NCBI GenBank assembly: GCA_013306675.1
Contig: JABLUY010000118.1
Coordinates: 46,608-110,607, forward strand
Source of the DNA: Thraustochytrium sp. TN22
Lineage: Eukaryota > Sar > Bigyra > Thraustochytrida > Thraustochytriidae
Length of the DNA stretch: 64,000 nt
Direction of reading: 5' to 3'
Part shown: positions 18,849 through 29,289 of the stretch, piece after piece
How positions within the stretch are numbered: position 1 is the stretch's first letter
Layout of the letters: every line of letters begins with the position of its first letter
Notes under the pieces: model-generated
The model's database searches: none
What the model was told of the DNA's origin: nothing
Seen by the model: only the letters and a program-made list of their open reading frames with translations
Translations under genes and position numbers: made by a program

Positions 18849-21065
18849 TCACACCCGGATGGTGGCGCCCTCAAAGAGGTAGAGGCCGAAGATGGAGGTG
18901 AGCGCGACCATGAGAACAGCGCCGAGGACGAAGGGACCAACCTCGTCGTGGAACTCACCCTGGCGCGCGTGGAGGTTCTTGCCGCGCCAGTAGTACGTAG
19001 CAAGCGCGTAGGCAATGAAGACAATGGCGACGGGAAGGAGGAGCAGGCCGATCATGCGGGCGCCCTCGTGACCGAGCGAGTTGGCGTCGGCGGCCATGGC
19101 GCCCGGGCCGGAGGCCGTGCCGCCACCAAAGCCGAGAAGCGCGGCGGAGATGGAGCCCATGGTGATGGCCATGGAGAGCCAGCTGAGCAGGGTTCGCTCG
19201 TTGGCGAAGAAGACCTTGGGCTCGACCTTGGTGGGGATCTTGCGCGGCTTCGAGCCGGACTCCGCGGTAGGGCCGAGGCAAGGGCCAAAGAGCCAGGCGC
19301 AAAAGCCGGACGGGCGGTGCACGAAGACGTAGTCGTCGCCGGCCGTGAGCGGGTGCGACTCGTGGGCGCCGAGCGTGCCGTAGCCGGCAGGCGGCTGCTG
19401 GCCGATGACGGAGGCCTTGCGCTCCATGAGCTGGATGGGCTCGGCCGGGCCAAAGGCGAAGGGATACTTGACGCCTGCGGCGGCAGGGGCGGAACGCGCG
19501 CCGTTTCCGCTGACGTCGCCGAGCAAGCTGCGGCGCTTCTGCACGGGCTGGGAGCGCAGCATGGAGGGGCGGATGGACTCGTCGTCCACCCAGTAGGGCA
19601 CGGCCTGGACCTCCTCGGAGAGAAGGGTGGCGACGCCATGAACGAACTTGGAGAACTTGGCGACGCGCGTGCAGAGGCCGGACTCGATGAGGTCGGTGAC
19701 CCAGGCGGGCGCCTCCTCGCCCTCCTTGAGCGAGAGCTTGACCTCGAGCACCGCATGCGGGAAGACAGTGTACTCGGTGGGCGGGAGCACGAGGGAGGGG
19801 TTGCGGTACCAGCGCTTCTCCGTGGCACAGTCCGGACCGACCTTGGGGTTCTCGCTGATCATGGTGAGGTTGGTGTCGAGCGAGACGCGCACGGTGGCGT
19901 CAAAGGGGATCTGGTAGGCGACGCGGTTGTAGACCGTGCGCATGGTGGGGCGGAGCTGCTTGGAGTCGATCTGCTGGTAGATCTCGGTGAAGAGGCGCTC
20001 GACATTCTTCATGTCGGCCTCGGAGGCGCCCTTGGAGCGCATCTGCGCGAGCTTGTCCTCGACGGTGAACTCGCCGCGCAGGAACGGCATGACCTCATGC
20101 TCCTTGAGCGTGAAGCGCTCCTTGACCGAGACGTCACCGGTCCAGGAGTCGCGGTGGGTCTTGCGCTCCACGAAGACGAGCTCCGGCTCGGGCGTGGCGT
20201 ACCAGCGGAAGCGCACGGCGATAGCGTTGGGCGTCTTGTCGAGGCGGCCGTGGTAGAGCTCCAGCTGCGTGTTGTCAAAGTACACCGAGGAGCAGAACTG
20301 CGAGTCGCCCTGCAGCTTGTCCAGGTTGTGCTGGAAGACCGGCAGGTGCTGCAGCACGATGTGCTTGACCTTGGAGATGTCCTCGGTGCGCACCCAGTAC
20401 TTGGTCGTGCTGCGCACGAAGTTCTGCGCCGTGGTGCCCTCGTTCTTGCCCGACTGGTCGCCGCGCAGCCGCGCGTGGATCTGGCTCAAGTACACGAAGA
20501 CCTTGCTGTAGTCGTGCTTGACCCAGCGCTGGTTGTGCAGGCGCGTCAGGTAGAAGCGCCGGCACGGCGTTGGCAGCTGCTTGTCGTGCTTCTTGAGGAT
20601 CTTGTGGAAGCCCAAGAAGTTCAGGTTCGCGAACTTCTCGATGCGCAGGAAGTCGTCGCCCAGCTCCTTGGCCGACTCCATGCACTCCTCGCGGTCCTTC
20701 TCGCTCAGGTTCGACGTGTCCGACCCGGAGCCCACGCGCGCCTCCAGCGCGTCCGTCTTCTTCTTGATGCTCTGCAGCTCGCCGTGCGTGAAGTCGTCGA
20801 TCTTCTTCATCTCCGCCTCCAGGAACGTGAAGAAGTCTGCCTCCGAGATGTCCTCGCCCTCAAACTTGATGTGGTAGCTCTGGTTCGGCACCGTGCTCAG
20901 CGACGTCACGCGCTCGCCGTACCCTCCCTTGCCCACGTCCACGTCCAGCCCCGCGGACTCCACCTGCGCGAGGGCCTTGATCATGGCCTTGAGCCGCTTG
21001 TAGTCCAGGTAGTGCTCCTCCCATCCCTCCACGCGCTGCGCCTCCAGGTACTGCCCGAACTTCAT
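18849..21065 (-). CDS. Vacuolar transporter chaperone, polyphosphate polymerase (VTC4-like)
   Basis: A 738-residue SPX-VTC-DUF202 protein. The SPX domain (about 1-190) starts MKFGQYLEAQRVEGWEEHYL and carries the inositol-pyrophosphate-binding lysines (YKRLK near 23-27 and KILKKHDK). The central VTC tunnel domain (about 225-530) holds Arg/Lys/Glu motifs expected of the catalytic, VTC4-type subunit: AVRFRWYATPEPELVFVERK, VRVSLDTNLTM and AVLEVKLSL. The C-terminal DUF202 part (about 625-735) has three membrane helices after FFANERTLLSWLS. VTC4 makes polyphosphate from ATP and passes it into vacuoles or acidocalcisomes. Yeast VTC4 is 721 residues. Catalytic status is inferred from residue conservation. 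The nearest upstream element is transposon copy A. Confidence 0.92.
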   Translation of the reverse strand: MKFGQYLEAQRVEGWEEHYLDYKRLKAMIKALAQVESAGLDVDVGKGGYGERVTSLSTVPNQSYHIKFEGEDISEADFFTFLEAEMKKIDDFTHGELQSIKKKTDALEARVGSGSDTSNLSEKDREECMESAKELGDDFLRIEKFANLNFLGFHKILKKHDKQLPTPCRRFYLTRLHNQRWVKHDYSKVFVYLSQIHARLRGDQSGKNEGTTAQNFVRSTTKYWVRTEDISKVKHIVLQHLPVFQHNLDKLQGDSQFCSSVYFDNTQLELYHGRLDKTPNAIAVRFRWYATPEPELVFVERKTHRDSWTGDVSVKERFTLKEHEVMPFLRGEFTVEDKLAQMRSKGASEADMKNVERLFTEIYQQIDSKQLRPTMRTVYNRVAYQIPFDATVRVSLDTNLTMISENPKVGPDCATEKRWYRNPSLVLPPTEYTVFPHAVLEVKLSLKEGEEAPAWVTDLIESGLCTRVAKFSKFVHGVATLLSEEVQAVPYWVDDESIRPSMLRSQPVQKRRSLLGDVSGNGARSAPAAAGVKYPFAFGPAEPIQLMERKASVIGQQPPAGYGTLGAHESHPLTAGDDYVFVHRPSGFCAWLFGPCLGPTAESGSKPRKIPTKVEPKVFFANERTLLSWLSMAITMGSISAALLGFGGGTASGPGAMAADANSLGHEGARMIGLLLLPVAIVFIAYALATYYWRGKNLHARQGEFHDEVGPFVLGAVLMVALTSIFGLYLFEGATIRV

Positions 21066-21860
21066 CCTGCTGCTGCTGGGGGCGCCGCCCGCCGCGCCGC
21101 CGCCCGCGCCGCCGCCGCTCGCCCGCGCGCCGCTGCTCCGCGCTCGGGCTCCGCCAGCTCCGGGTCTGCCTGCCCGGCCGCCACCACCCGGGCGCCGCCG
21201 CCGCGCGCGAAACGCCCTCTCTCTCGCGGGCGCAACTCGCCTATCCGCGCCGCCACTGCCCTATCCGCGCCCGCACAGTGGCGCCCTGCGCTTTCCCCTC
21301 TTGCAAGCAGCCAGCTCGCTACTCTAGCTAGCTAGCTAGCTGGCTGGCAGGCGGCAGCCGCGCGAGGCAAGGCGACTCGCGGCGGAGGCGAGGCGAGGCG
21401 GGCCGGGGCGAGGCGAGGCGAGGCGAGGCGAGGCGAGGCGGGACGAGACGAGGCGCGACGACCAGACCAGACCTCGGGCGCGCCTCGCGAGGCGCCCGCG
21501 CCCAGACCCGCCTCCCTCGAGCGCGCCGCCGGGATCCAAAGGGGCAGCCGCGGGGACGCAGGCGCGGGGTCCCGCGGAGCAGAGCTTACACCGAGAAGAT
21601 GCGGAGGAAGCCCGGCACGGGAGCGCGCTCCAGGGCGCTGCGCCGCTGCGGCGACGCGCGCCAGTGACGGGCGGCACTGCGAGCGGCGCTGGCCTCACCG
21701 CGCTCTCTGCGGCAGGCTCGGCCCGTGGCCAGTGGCTGACGACAGCACGTCTGACTGCGCAGTGACCGGCCGTGTGCGGTCGTGGATGGTGATGGCAGGC
21801 GTGGCGAGGCGGTGGACCTCAGCGCAGCTCAGCTCTCAGCAGCCAATGAGGGCTAACTTC
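21066..21860. other. VTC4 upstream region with repeats
   Basis: Promoter and leader side of the VTC4-like gene, up to the transposon target site. It contains a GCTAGC cluster (about 21323-21340) and a GAGGC repeat (21385-21455). No gene is supported. Confidence 0.6.
21385..21455. repeat. GAGGC/AGGCG pentanucleotide repeat
   Basis: About ten GAGGC units, the last few degenerate (GGGAC, GAGAC), upstream of the VTC4-like gene. Confidence 0.85.
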
Positions 21861-21864
21861 TTAT

Positions 21865-24201
21865 CCCAATCCCATCGCCCTAGACGGAGTTTAATCAGGA
21901 TAGCCATATTATCCCTAGTAAATCGGCTCTCCTGCTTGCGCTCGACTGACCTGTTGCTATCATGATTCTAATCATTTTTGGAACTTTCAACTACTGGGTT
22001 TGTATGGAAGCGTAAAGTGTTGGTCACTTCCGACTGGCCTGTGCGGATGCTGAGGCCAACTTGGGCTGCATCAAGGGCACGATGGACTCGTGCTGAGGCT
22101 GCTGCGAGAGGATCTTGAACTATGGCTTGATGGGGTGTCGGTGTAGCTGGCTTGGGCTACGTGGTCGTTCCTGCTCTGCGCTGTAGGGGTACCGGACGAG
22201 GCACTGGCGCTGCTCGAATCGACATGATCGAGGCAAATGGGCGAAGGTGTTCCGTTGACGTTTGTCTTGCGCTTCTTGAAGCCTTCGTGAGGCTCGACGC
22301 GCACGCGCGTGTGCCACTTGGAAAAGCAGGTTGTGCGTTCATTCTTTCTCATGAACACGTGCAGAGGCACACCGCAGATGGTGCAACGACGGTGCGTTTG
22401 CTTGCCGCAGATGACGCAGAGCCGCTTGGCGGGAATCCTCTTGTTGTTGGCGTTGAAGGATGCCTTTCCCGCTGCCTCTGAGTCATGTTGCAGTGCGGCA
22501 TCGAGGCGGATGTCGCGGGCTTGGCCGTGGTTGAAGAACTTCTGCAACTCGGGGGTTCGCTTGCGCTTACCGGCGGTCACGAGGTCCCTCGCCGCTTCCC
22601 TGGTGAGCCCAGTGGGCTTGGGCATGCTTGGCTGCATGTTGAACTCCACCTGCGCCGTATCGAGCTGCCTGCTCCTGTAGACGTGACGGACCATGTCGAC
22701 AGTGAGGCGGAACGAGACAGTGCTGAGCGCTTCAGAGCGGTTCACCTTGTCGCGGAGGGCCTTTAGCCCGTCGCTGTCTTCGAGGTTGCTCTTCCTCGCA
22801 GCCTGTAAGTAGCGGTAGACCACGATGGCGTTGACAACGAGCTGCTTGTACGTGCGCAACGCGATGTTCTGGTCGCAGCTCAGATTCATGCACTGCGTGT
22901 TGGTGATCTGCTCCACGTACTGTGTGCTTCCGTCGACGCCGCCCTTTGCGACGTTGTATAGCTCCTGCGGTAAGCACTTGATGACATGCACGGGCCGCAT
23001 GGGCCCCTTCAGAGCGACAAGCTTGCGCATGGCGCGCCACAGCCGGAAGTGCGAGCTCAGCACCGCCCCCTCCTCCTCGCCGAAGATGGCAGGTGGCTTG
23101 GGCGGCGCACCCGCTGTCGATGCTCTGGTGCGCCCATGTCGTGAGCTTGTCCGCCCACGGTTTCAGAGCGCGCTCCATGGCGAGCCGGGCGTCCGGAGGC
23201 ACTTCAACGAGGCAGGCGTACAAACACGAACTCGTGCTGGCAGCAACGTAGAGCACGTGATCGATTTGGAGGACCACAGCTTGGTGCAAGACTTGCGCGC
23301 GGTGCTCGGCAGGTATGGCCTTCCACCAAGTCTCGTCCCCCACGTGTTCATCTGGGTGCTCACGATACGTGCGTCTACCGCGCCTCCAGGCGCGACGCGC
23401 GTCTTGATCTCGACGCTGCATAGTACTGACGATGCGTCGCACTCCGCGCCTGGAAGCCGGACGCGAGCGACTCCATCCGGCGAGACTGCGAGCCCCGGAA
23501 CGGTCTTGTGCTGAATGAGGCCGACCTCGAACATGCACTCGCACCACGCGTCGGTTCGTCGACCAACGCAAGTATGTCTTCGAAGTCTTGCTGCGCAGCG
23601 GCCTCAGCACGAGCATCCTCGTCGCCAAGCTCCTCTCCTTCTTCGTCTTCGTCCCCTGTGTCCCGCTTGTCCAGGGGCACGAACTCGCTGTCGCTGTCGC
23701 TGTCGCTGTCGTCCTCCACGCGGTGGTTAGGCCTCGCCGATGCCATGATGTCGCAGTGCGGGCCCGACTCCACGTCCAAGCGCTGCGGCAGGGGCGTGCG
23801 AGCTGAGAGCAGGCACAAGGCACCCGCCAGGGCCGCCTGCAGCCGCGCGCCGCAGCGCCTGCGGCTCCAGCGCGCTCCGCGACGAAGTCGCGCGCGAGCT
23901 CCCCCCAAAGCCGCTCTGGGCGAACTGCCGAGCTCATCTCATCCTAACCACCACGCCTTCGGCCAAAATGAATAGGGGGCAGGAGCCTTGGGTCGCTTCG
24001 AGTGGGCCTCTTCAAGCTCGGCCCCATCGCTGCGTTTTTGATCGAATGCGGAACTAACTTCGCCAGACTCTAGGCCACTTTTTTGGAGCAAATCGGGAGT
24101 AAAGTACCCTCTTAATACGCTTTAGTGCCCCCTGTGCCGGGCGTCACCGAGGGACCCCCGCGTGGTAGGCGGATACGAGTAAGCATAGAGGTGTGATTGG
24201 G
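21865..24201 (-). mobile_element. piggyBac-like transposon, copy A (2,337 bp)
   Basis: Bounded by TTAT at 21861-21864 and TTAT at 24202-24205, a perfect 4-bp target-site duplication. The ends are CCCAATCCCATCGC (left) and, read inward from the right, CCCAATCACACCTC: imperfect inverted repeats sharing 11 of 14 bases. CCC...GGG ends and a 4-bp T/A duplication are piggyBac-superfamily traits, though the classic target is TTAA. It carries one broken gene on the minus strand. Copy B (52500-54836) has the same length and opposite orientation; every stretch I compared is the same. It sits in the upstream region of the VTC4-like gene. Confidence 0.9.
22071..23937 (-). pseudogene. Transposon gene, copy A: YqaJ-like nuclease plus piggyBac-like C-terminus (frame-broken)
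   Basis: Same coding content as copy B, read on the minus strand. Order: an N-terminal segment from the ATG at 23937; an acidic Ser/Asp-rich stretch; a YqaJ-like nuclease core (about 23100-23550, with SPDG and EIK motifs); then a 330-residue open segment (22071-23063) containing GGVD and a Cys-rich finger. The coherent parts lie in different frames, needing shifts near 23850, 23550, 23370 and 23110. See copy B for the residue-level description. Confidence 0.7.
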
Positions 24202-24557
24202 TTATTACTGATCTCAGCGCGAGGTTTTTTGGGGCTGTCCGGCGGCGGCCTGAGGCGGCGCGGGCTCTGCTGGGCCTGGCGGACGAGGCGTTGGGAGGTG
24301 AGGAAGAGACCCTGAAGGCTGCGCAGCGTGAACGAGAGCCAGGGATGAGTGAGCTCGTGTGGAGCTGCATTTTCGCGTGCCTTTTATGATATGATGCAGC
24401 GAGGCTACCATGCAGCGGCGAGCAGGCCGGGCAATTAGCCGCCGAGCTTGCGTCCACGCCGAGTGCCAGCTTTTATCACGGCGTGTAGTACCACGTCGTC
24501 GGTTATGGACACTCGCTGGTCAAGCTAGCTCCGACAGCCAAGAGCAAGGCAAAAACC
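24202..24557. other. Intergenic region beside transposon A
   Basis: 356 bp from the right-hand target duplication to the next start codon. It is less GC-rich than the coding DNA (TTTTATGATATGATG near 24380) and is likely the promoter of the plus-strand gene. Confidence 0.5.
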
Positions 24558-25112
24558 ATGGCGTCGCCCTCGAGGGCCTCGCCCTCGCCAGCCTCGCCCT
24601 CGCCAGCGCCGCCTGCGCCGCCAGCGCCGCCAGCGCCGTTTGCGTGGAACGTAGTGGGCGCGGCCCTGCGCGAGGCGCTGGACGGCATGGAGGTGAGCGC
24701 GGAGGCGCGCAGGACGGCCGAGGCGCAGCTGGAGGCGAGCATGCAGGCGGCGGTCTCGCGCGCCGTGCAAGAGGCCGTGGAGGCGCAGCGCGCCGTCCAG
24801 GCGGCGGCGGAGGGCCGGCACTCGCGCAAGCGCAGGCGCGAGCGCCGCGGCGAGCTGCGCGAGGCGGCAGCGGGCCACAAGCTGCGCGCCGAACCGGCGG
24901 CGAAGCTGCGCGCGCGCGTGCGCGCCTACAAGGTGCTCAACGACGACGCGGCCTTCGAGCTGGAGGACGTGCGGCTCGTGACGCGGCATCATGGCACCTT
25001 TGCGTGCGCGGAGGCGGGGCTCATGGCTGCGAGCGAGCGCAAAGGCGCGCGGCAACGACCACCACGAGGCGACGCGGCGACGGGACTCTGGGATGCGCAT
25101 GCGCATCCATAG
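24558..25112 (+). CDS. Hypothetical protein, Ala/Pro-rich N-terminus
   Basis: 184 residues from an ATG in good context (AAACCATGG). Residues 1-28 are low-complexity Ser/Pro/Ala (SPAPPAPPAPPAPFAWN). Residues 30-80 form an amphipathic helix, followed by a basic patch (RHSRKRRRERRGEL) that could be a nuclear localisation signal, then a short folded-looking segment (YKVLNDDAAFELEDVRLVTR). I do not recognise it. It is convergent with CPSF100. Confidence 0.6.
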   Translation: MASPSRASPSPASPSPAPPAPPAPPAPFAWNVVGAALREALDGMEVSAEARRTAEAQLEASMQAAVSRAVQEAVEAQRAVQAAAEGRHSRKRRRERRGELREAAAGHKLRAEPAAKLRARVRAYKVLNDDAAFELEDVRLVTRHHGTFACAEAGLMAASERKGARQRPPRGDAATGLWDAHAHP

Positions 25113-25114
25113 TC

Positions 25115-25217
25115 TTCTTGTACCACGGATGTAAGCTAACTGTAAGTAAGCTAGCCTTTTTCGAGCTATGACGTGTTCTTGTACCACGGATGTAAGCTAG
25201 CTAGCATTTTTCGAGCG
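25115..25217. repeat. Duplicated 3'-region block
   Basis: Two imperfect copies, about 61 bp apart, of a block beginning TTCTTGTACCACGGATGTAA (at 25115 and 25176) and ending with a GCTAGC motif then TTTTTCGAGC. They fill the gap between the convergent unknown gene and CPSF100 and may belong to overlapping 3' ends. Confidence 0.8.
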
Positions 25218-25234
25218 ACGACAGAGAGTTGATT

Positions 25235-28077
25235 TTAAACGTGAATGTAGGAGCCATAGACCACCTCGCGCACCTTGAAGTAGGTCGCCGAGACCGGGCC
25301 TTCGATGAGGACCTGCTGGCCGGCATTCTCGAGCAAGACAGTGACAGCGTCCTTGCACACGATGTAGCTGTCAACGAGGCGCGGCTGCAGCTCTTCCTCG
25401 AACTCTTGCAGCTTCTTGAAGACCTCATACTTGGAAACGGAGGTAAAGATGAGCTGCGGCTCCACGGAGCGCGAGCGCGGGTCGGCCAGGGGCCGGATGA
25501 CTGGCATCTTGGCCAGGCCGGCCGCGGTGCTGGCTGGCGCGGCGCCAGCGCCGGCCGCGCCGGCGGCCCCACCCAGGGCCGCGTCATCGCCGAGCAACTC
25601 CACAATGCCCTCCACGTAGCGGATGCCCACGCGGGTGCCGCCTGCGCCGGCCGAGGCTGAGGCAGAGCGGCCTGTACGCCGCTGCTTGCTGGCATCGCCG
25701 AGCGTGAGCGCGCACGGCGCGCTGTAGAGCGGGTAGCTCTTGTCGAACAGGCCGCGGTCCAACTCAACGCGCCACATGCCCACGTCCGAGGAGACGTCCA
25801 CGGTCTCGCGGAGCGCGGGGCCCACGGCCGTCTGGATGGCGCTGTCCAGGCACCGCTGCACCATGGCCTTGGTGTCATCCTCCGACCCGTGCACGACCAC
25901 GACCTTGCGCAGACCGGTCGGCTTGAGCAGGCCGATCACGTGCATGATGTCCATGCCGCTGGCGCGGCCCTCCATGTCCACATACGCCAGCGAGCACCGC
26001 AGGTAGAGGGAAACCTCCTCCGTAACCTGCGTGCGCGGCAAATTCTGTCGCCGCGCGCGCGGCAGCAGCGCGTCCATGAGCGCGTTGCCAAGCTCGCGCC
26101 GCCGCCGCTTGCGCCGTTTGCGCACCGGCTCGCCGTCCGCCCCGGTCGCCTCGTCGCCATCCTCGCCGGCCAGGGACTCGCTGTCCAGGTCCTGGTCGCT
26201 CATGCCATACGGGTCGTCGTCGTCGTCGTCGTCGTCGTCCTCTCCGCCGGCCGCCGTCCCGTTGCGGCCGTCCTTGTCGCCCACGCCGTCTGTGCCGCCC
26301 ACGCCGTCTGTGCCGCCAGCGCCCCCGCCGCCCATCATGTAGTCCTCATCACGGATGATCTCGCCGTACTCATCCCAGCGCTTCGTTCGCTCCGGCTCGT
26401 ACGCGCTGAACATGGAGTGGCTCGCATCCGCCGACTGCCGCGCGAAGACCGCGAACAAGCCCCCACCCGTGCGCGCCGCGTCGTCCAGCGCTGCCGACGT
26501 CTGCGCCGCCGCCGCACCGCCGTTTGGCCCGCCGCCCGATGCCGCCGCCGCCGCCGCCGTCGCCGCTGCTGTTGCCGCCGCCGCGGCCCCAGGGCCACCG
26601 GCCCCGAGCGCGCCCTCGCCGGCGCCGCCGGTGCCGCCGGCGCCGCCGCCCACACCTGCGCCAACGCCACCGCCCGCCTCCTCGTCGCCACCGCCCGCGC
26701 CGCCCTCGCCGCCATCCTGCTCGATCATGCGGTCAATATCAAGGTCCTCCTCCATGCCGTCCATCGCCATGTCGTCGCGCAGCGCCCTGGCCTCCTCTTC
26801 GCGGTTCTTGCGCCGCTGCTCCGCCTGCACACGCTCGCGCTGCTCCAAGCGCCACCGCACCAGATCCTGGCCCGTCTTGTACTCCCAGCGCGAGTTGCGC
26901 AGCTCCACGCGCATGCCAGCCGAGGCCACCTGGTCCTGCCGCTGCGCCTGAAGGCTGTCCACCAGCCGCCGCGCCAGGCAGTCCTGCACCATGGTGCGGT
27001 CCGTCAGCAGCAGCATGTGGCCCTCCGTCGACCCGTAGTGCGTCAGGAGCTGCCGCGCCGCACCCGACTCCAGCGTGCTCGAAGACGCCAGCACCACCTT
27101 CGGGTCGCGGATGTTGTGCACCTGCTCCATGCTCGCCACCACCTGCACGTGGCTCAAGTCAAAAGGGTTGCGCCGCGTCTTCTCGAACTCCGCCGCGATG
27201 TCCTTGTGCATGTACTCGATGTTGGTGCGCGCATAGTCCAGCACCGAGGCCACCGAGGTCACCAGCACGATCGGGTACGTCAGCTTGCTCTTGGTGAAGT
27301 ACGAGTCCAGCACATACAGAAGCTCCAGCAGCCGCCCGCCGCTGTCCACCGGCATCAGCACGTTGCGGTTGCGCCGCAGCACCGCCAGTGCCTTGCGGCA
27401 CAGCTCGTCGCGCCGCCGGTTCATGTCGCGCGCCGGCTTGTGGAAGTTGAAGGCGTCCGTGATCATCAGCGTCGGCTTGAGCCGGTCGATCTTTGAGAAC
27501 ATGCCTTCCAGGTGGCTGTCGCGCGCGTGGTTAAAGTCCACAGCGTACAGAATCACGTCCGGCTCGCGCCGGATGCGCCACATCGCGCCACCCAGGATCC
27601 GCCCGGCCGCCAGCGCGTCGATCTCGATCGGGCTCACTGACTTGCCGCGCACCGTGATGGGAAACTCGTAGCCCACCTCCTTGATGCGCGCCTCCATCGC
27701 ATCCACATCGTCCAGGTCGAACAGCTCGAACGGACCCTCACGTGCGCGCGCGATATACGCGTCGTACAGGAACTGCAGGCCCAGCTGCTTGGTCGGCGTC
27801 GTCATGTAGATCTTCACGTCCTCGCGAAATTTGAACTCCCTCATCACATACGGCAGGGCGCCCATGTGCTCCAAGTCCGCGAAGCTCACCAGCACCAGAT
27901 CCACAAGCGGCACCACGGCGCGCAGCGGCTCCAGCACGCTCGGCTCGAACTTGTCGTTCCACCCGCAGTCCAGCAGGATGCGCGTGTCGTCAATTTGCAG
28001 CAGGTACGCCAGCGGGTCCTCGTTGTGCGCGCCGCACAGCGGCGTGAAGAGCACGCGCTCGTCCATCGTGTTCGCAT

Positions 28078-28121
<44 letters not shown>

Positions 28122-28180
28122 TGCGCTGCCTGCGGCGACGTCGGCGCCACCGCTGCAGCGTCCTCCTCCATCGCGCTCAT
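25235..28180 (-). CDS. CPSF2: Cleavage and polyadenylation specificity factor 100 kDa subunit (CPSF2)
   Basis: A 981-residue CPSF100, the inactive partner of the CPSF73 endonuclease in pre-mRNA 3'-end processing. After a poly-Ala N-terminal tract, the metallo-beta-lactamase domain starts at about 40 (VLFTPLCGAHNEDPLAYLLQ). The zinc-binding HxHxDH motif is degenerate (SFADLEHMGALPY), as expected for CPSF100. The beta-CASP domain follows (about 245-420, LMPVDSGGRLLELLYVLDSY). A long Gly/Ala/Asp-rich insert spans about 480-690, then the conserved C-terminal region (RCSLAYVDMEGRASGMDIMH onward). The insert and poly-Ala make it larger than the usual 740-780 residues. An internal Met after the poly-Ala (MDERVLF) is an alternative start. 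Confidence 0.93.
28081..28125. repeat. GCC trinucleotide repeat coding poly-Ala
   Basis: About fifteen GCC units near the start of the CPSF2 gene encode an alanine tract just before the metallo-beta-lactamase domain. Confidence 0.85.
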
Positions 28181-28867
28181 CTTGCCTACGGCTGGCCTCG
28201 CCGCTCGTACACCGCGGGCGCGGCCGCGGGCGCGCCCTCGCGCAGCTACGCAGCCGCGCGGTCGCCGCCTCGCCGCTCTCGCCCGCGCGCCCGCCCTCGC
28301 CGCCGCCGCCCTGCGCGGGCGTTTGGGTTTTGGCTGCGCGCGGGGAGCGAGCGACGCAGCGATAAGCCAAGCTCTTGCTAGAGAGCTAGCTAGCTAACGT
28401 GCGGCTTGCGCGGCCTCCGCGGCGCGGCACGAGGAGCGGCGTCTTGTCGCTGTTCGGCACGAGCGAGCGCGCGAGCGAGCTTGCAGAAGCATGCTTGCAA
28501 TGCCAAGCATCATCGCGGACGAGCTCTCCCACTTGCTCAGGCTCGCTTGGTTGGCCCTTTGCGCAGTGACGACAACAACGGTGCGTCAATGCAGTGCGAG
28601 ACGCTGGACAAGTCGGGCGAAAAGGACAAGCAGGACCTGTGCTTGCTCGCCTCGCCTCGCCTCGCCTCGCCTCGCAGCGCAGCGCAGCGCAGCGCAGACG
28701 TGAGGCCAATCAGCTGGTCGTGTCTCTCGCGTAGGCGTCGAGTCGGGGTTCCATGGCAAGCGCTTGGTGGTGGTTCACGCCAGCTCGCTTGGCAAAACCA
28801 CAAAGCCTGCCTGCCTTGCCTTGCCTTGCCTTGCCTCGCCTGCCTGCCCTGCGTGCGTGCCTGCAGC
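28181..28867. other. Divergent intergenic region with repeats
   Basis: 687 bp between CPSF2 (minus) and the Yae1-like gene (plus). It contains a GCTAGC cluster (28382-28396), a CTCGC/GCAGC repeat (about 28646-28696) and a GCCTT/GCCT repeat (28806-28861) running almost to the next ATG. No gene is supported. Confidence 0.55.
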
Positions 28868-29269
28868 ATGGAGGGCGGCGGCGCGCGCGAGCTGGAGGCG
28901 CTGGCGCGGCGGCTGCGCGCCGTGGGCGTGCAGGAGGGCATCGCGGCGGAGTCCCGCGCCGTGGAGGAGGAGGCACAGGCCATCGCGGCGGTGGACGCGG
29001 CCTTCGACGAAGGCTTCGCCCCGGCCATGGCGCAGGCCGTGCGCGCCGGCAGGCTGCTCGGGAGGCTGCGCCTCGTACGCGACCCGCCGTCAGCGGAGAC
29101 GCGGGCGCTGTACGAACTGGCCGTGAAAAGCGATTTCCAGCGGACCACGCAGGCCGAGGCCGACCTCGCAGGCGCCTCGCCAGCGGTGGCGGCCGCGCAG
29201 ACGGCGCTCGGCCCGTGCTGCGACGCGGAGGGCGAGCAAGCCAACAGCCCGAATCGAAGCCAGGCATAG
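28868..29269 (+). CDS. Yae1-domain-like protein (Fe-S cluster delivery adaptor candidate)
   Basis: 133 residues from the ATG at 28868, which directly follows a GCCT-rich leader. The upstream in-frame ATG at 28406 would add repeat-derived sequence and is unlikely. The central part resembles the Gly-x3 pattern of Yae1/Lto1 proteins: GVQEGIAAE, then AFDEGFAPAMAQAVRAGRLLGRL, a helix with Gly at regular spacing. Yae1-Lto1 recruits the ABC ATPase Rli1/ABCE1 to the cytosolic Fe-S targeting complex. The assignment rests on this motif only. The stop lies 20 bp from the stop of the convergent neighbour. Confidence 0.5.
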   Translation: MEGGGARELEALARRLRAVGVQEGIAAESRAVEEEAQAIAAVDAAFDEGFAPAMAQAVRAGRLLGRLRLVRDPPSAETRALYELAVKSDFQRTTQAEADLAGASPAVAAAQTALGPCCDAEGEQANSPNRSQA

Positions 29270-29289
29270 TTATAGAACATTCTCATAGG

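Noticed and set aside
28646-28861. CRISPR-like short repeats
   Set aside because: Contiguous simple repeats without spacers in a eukaryotic leader.
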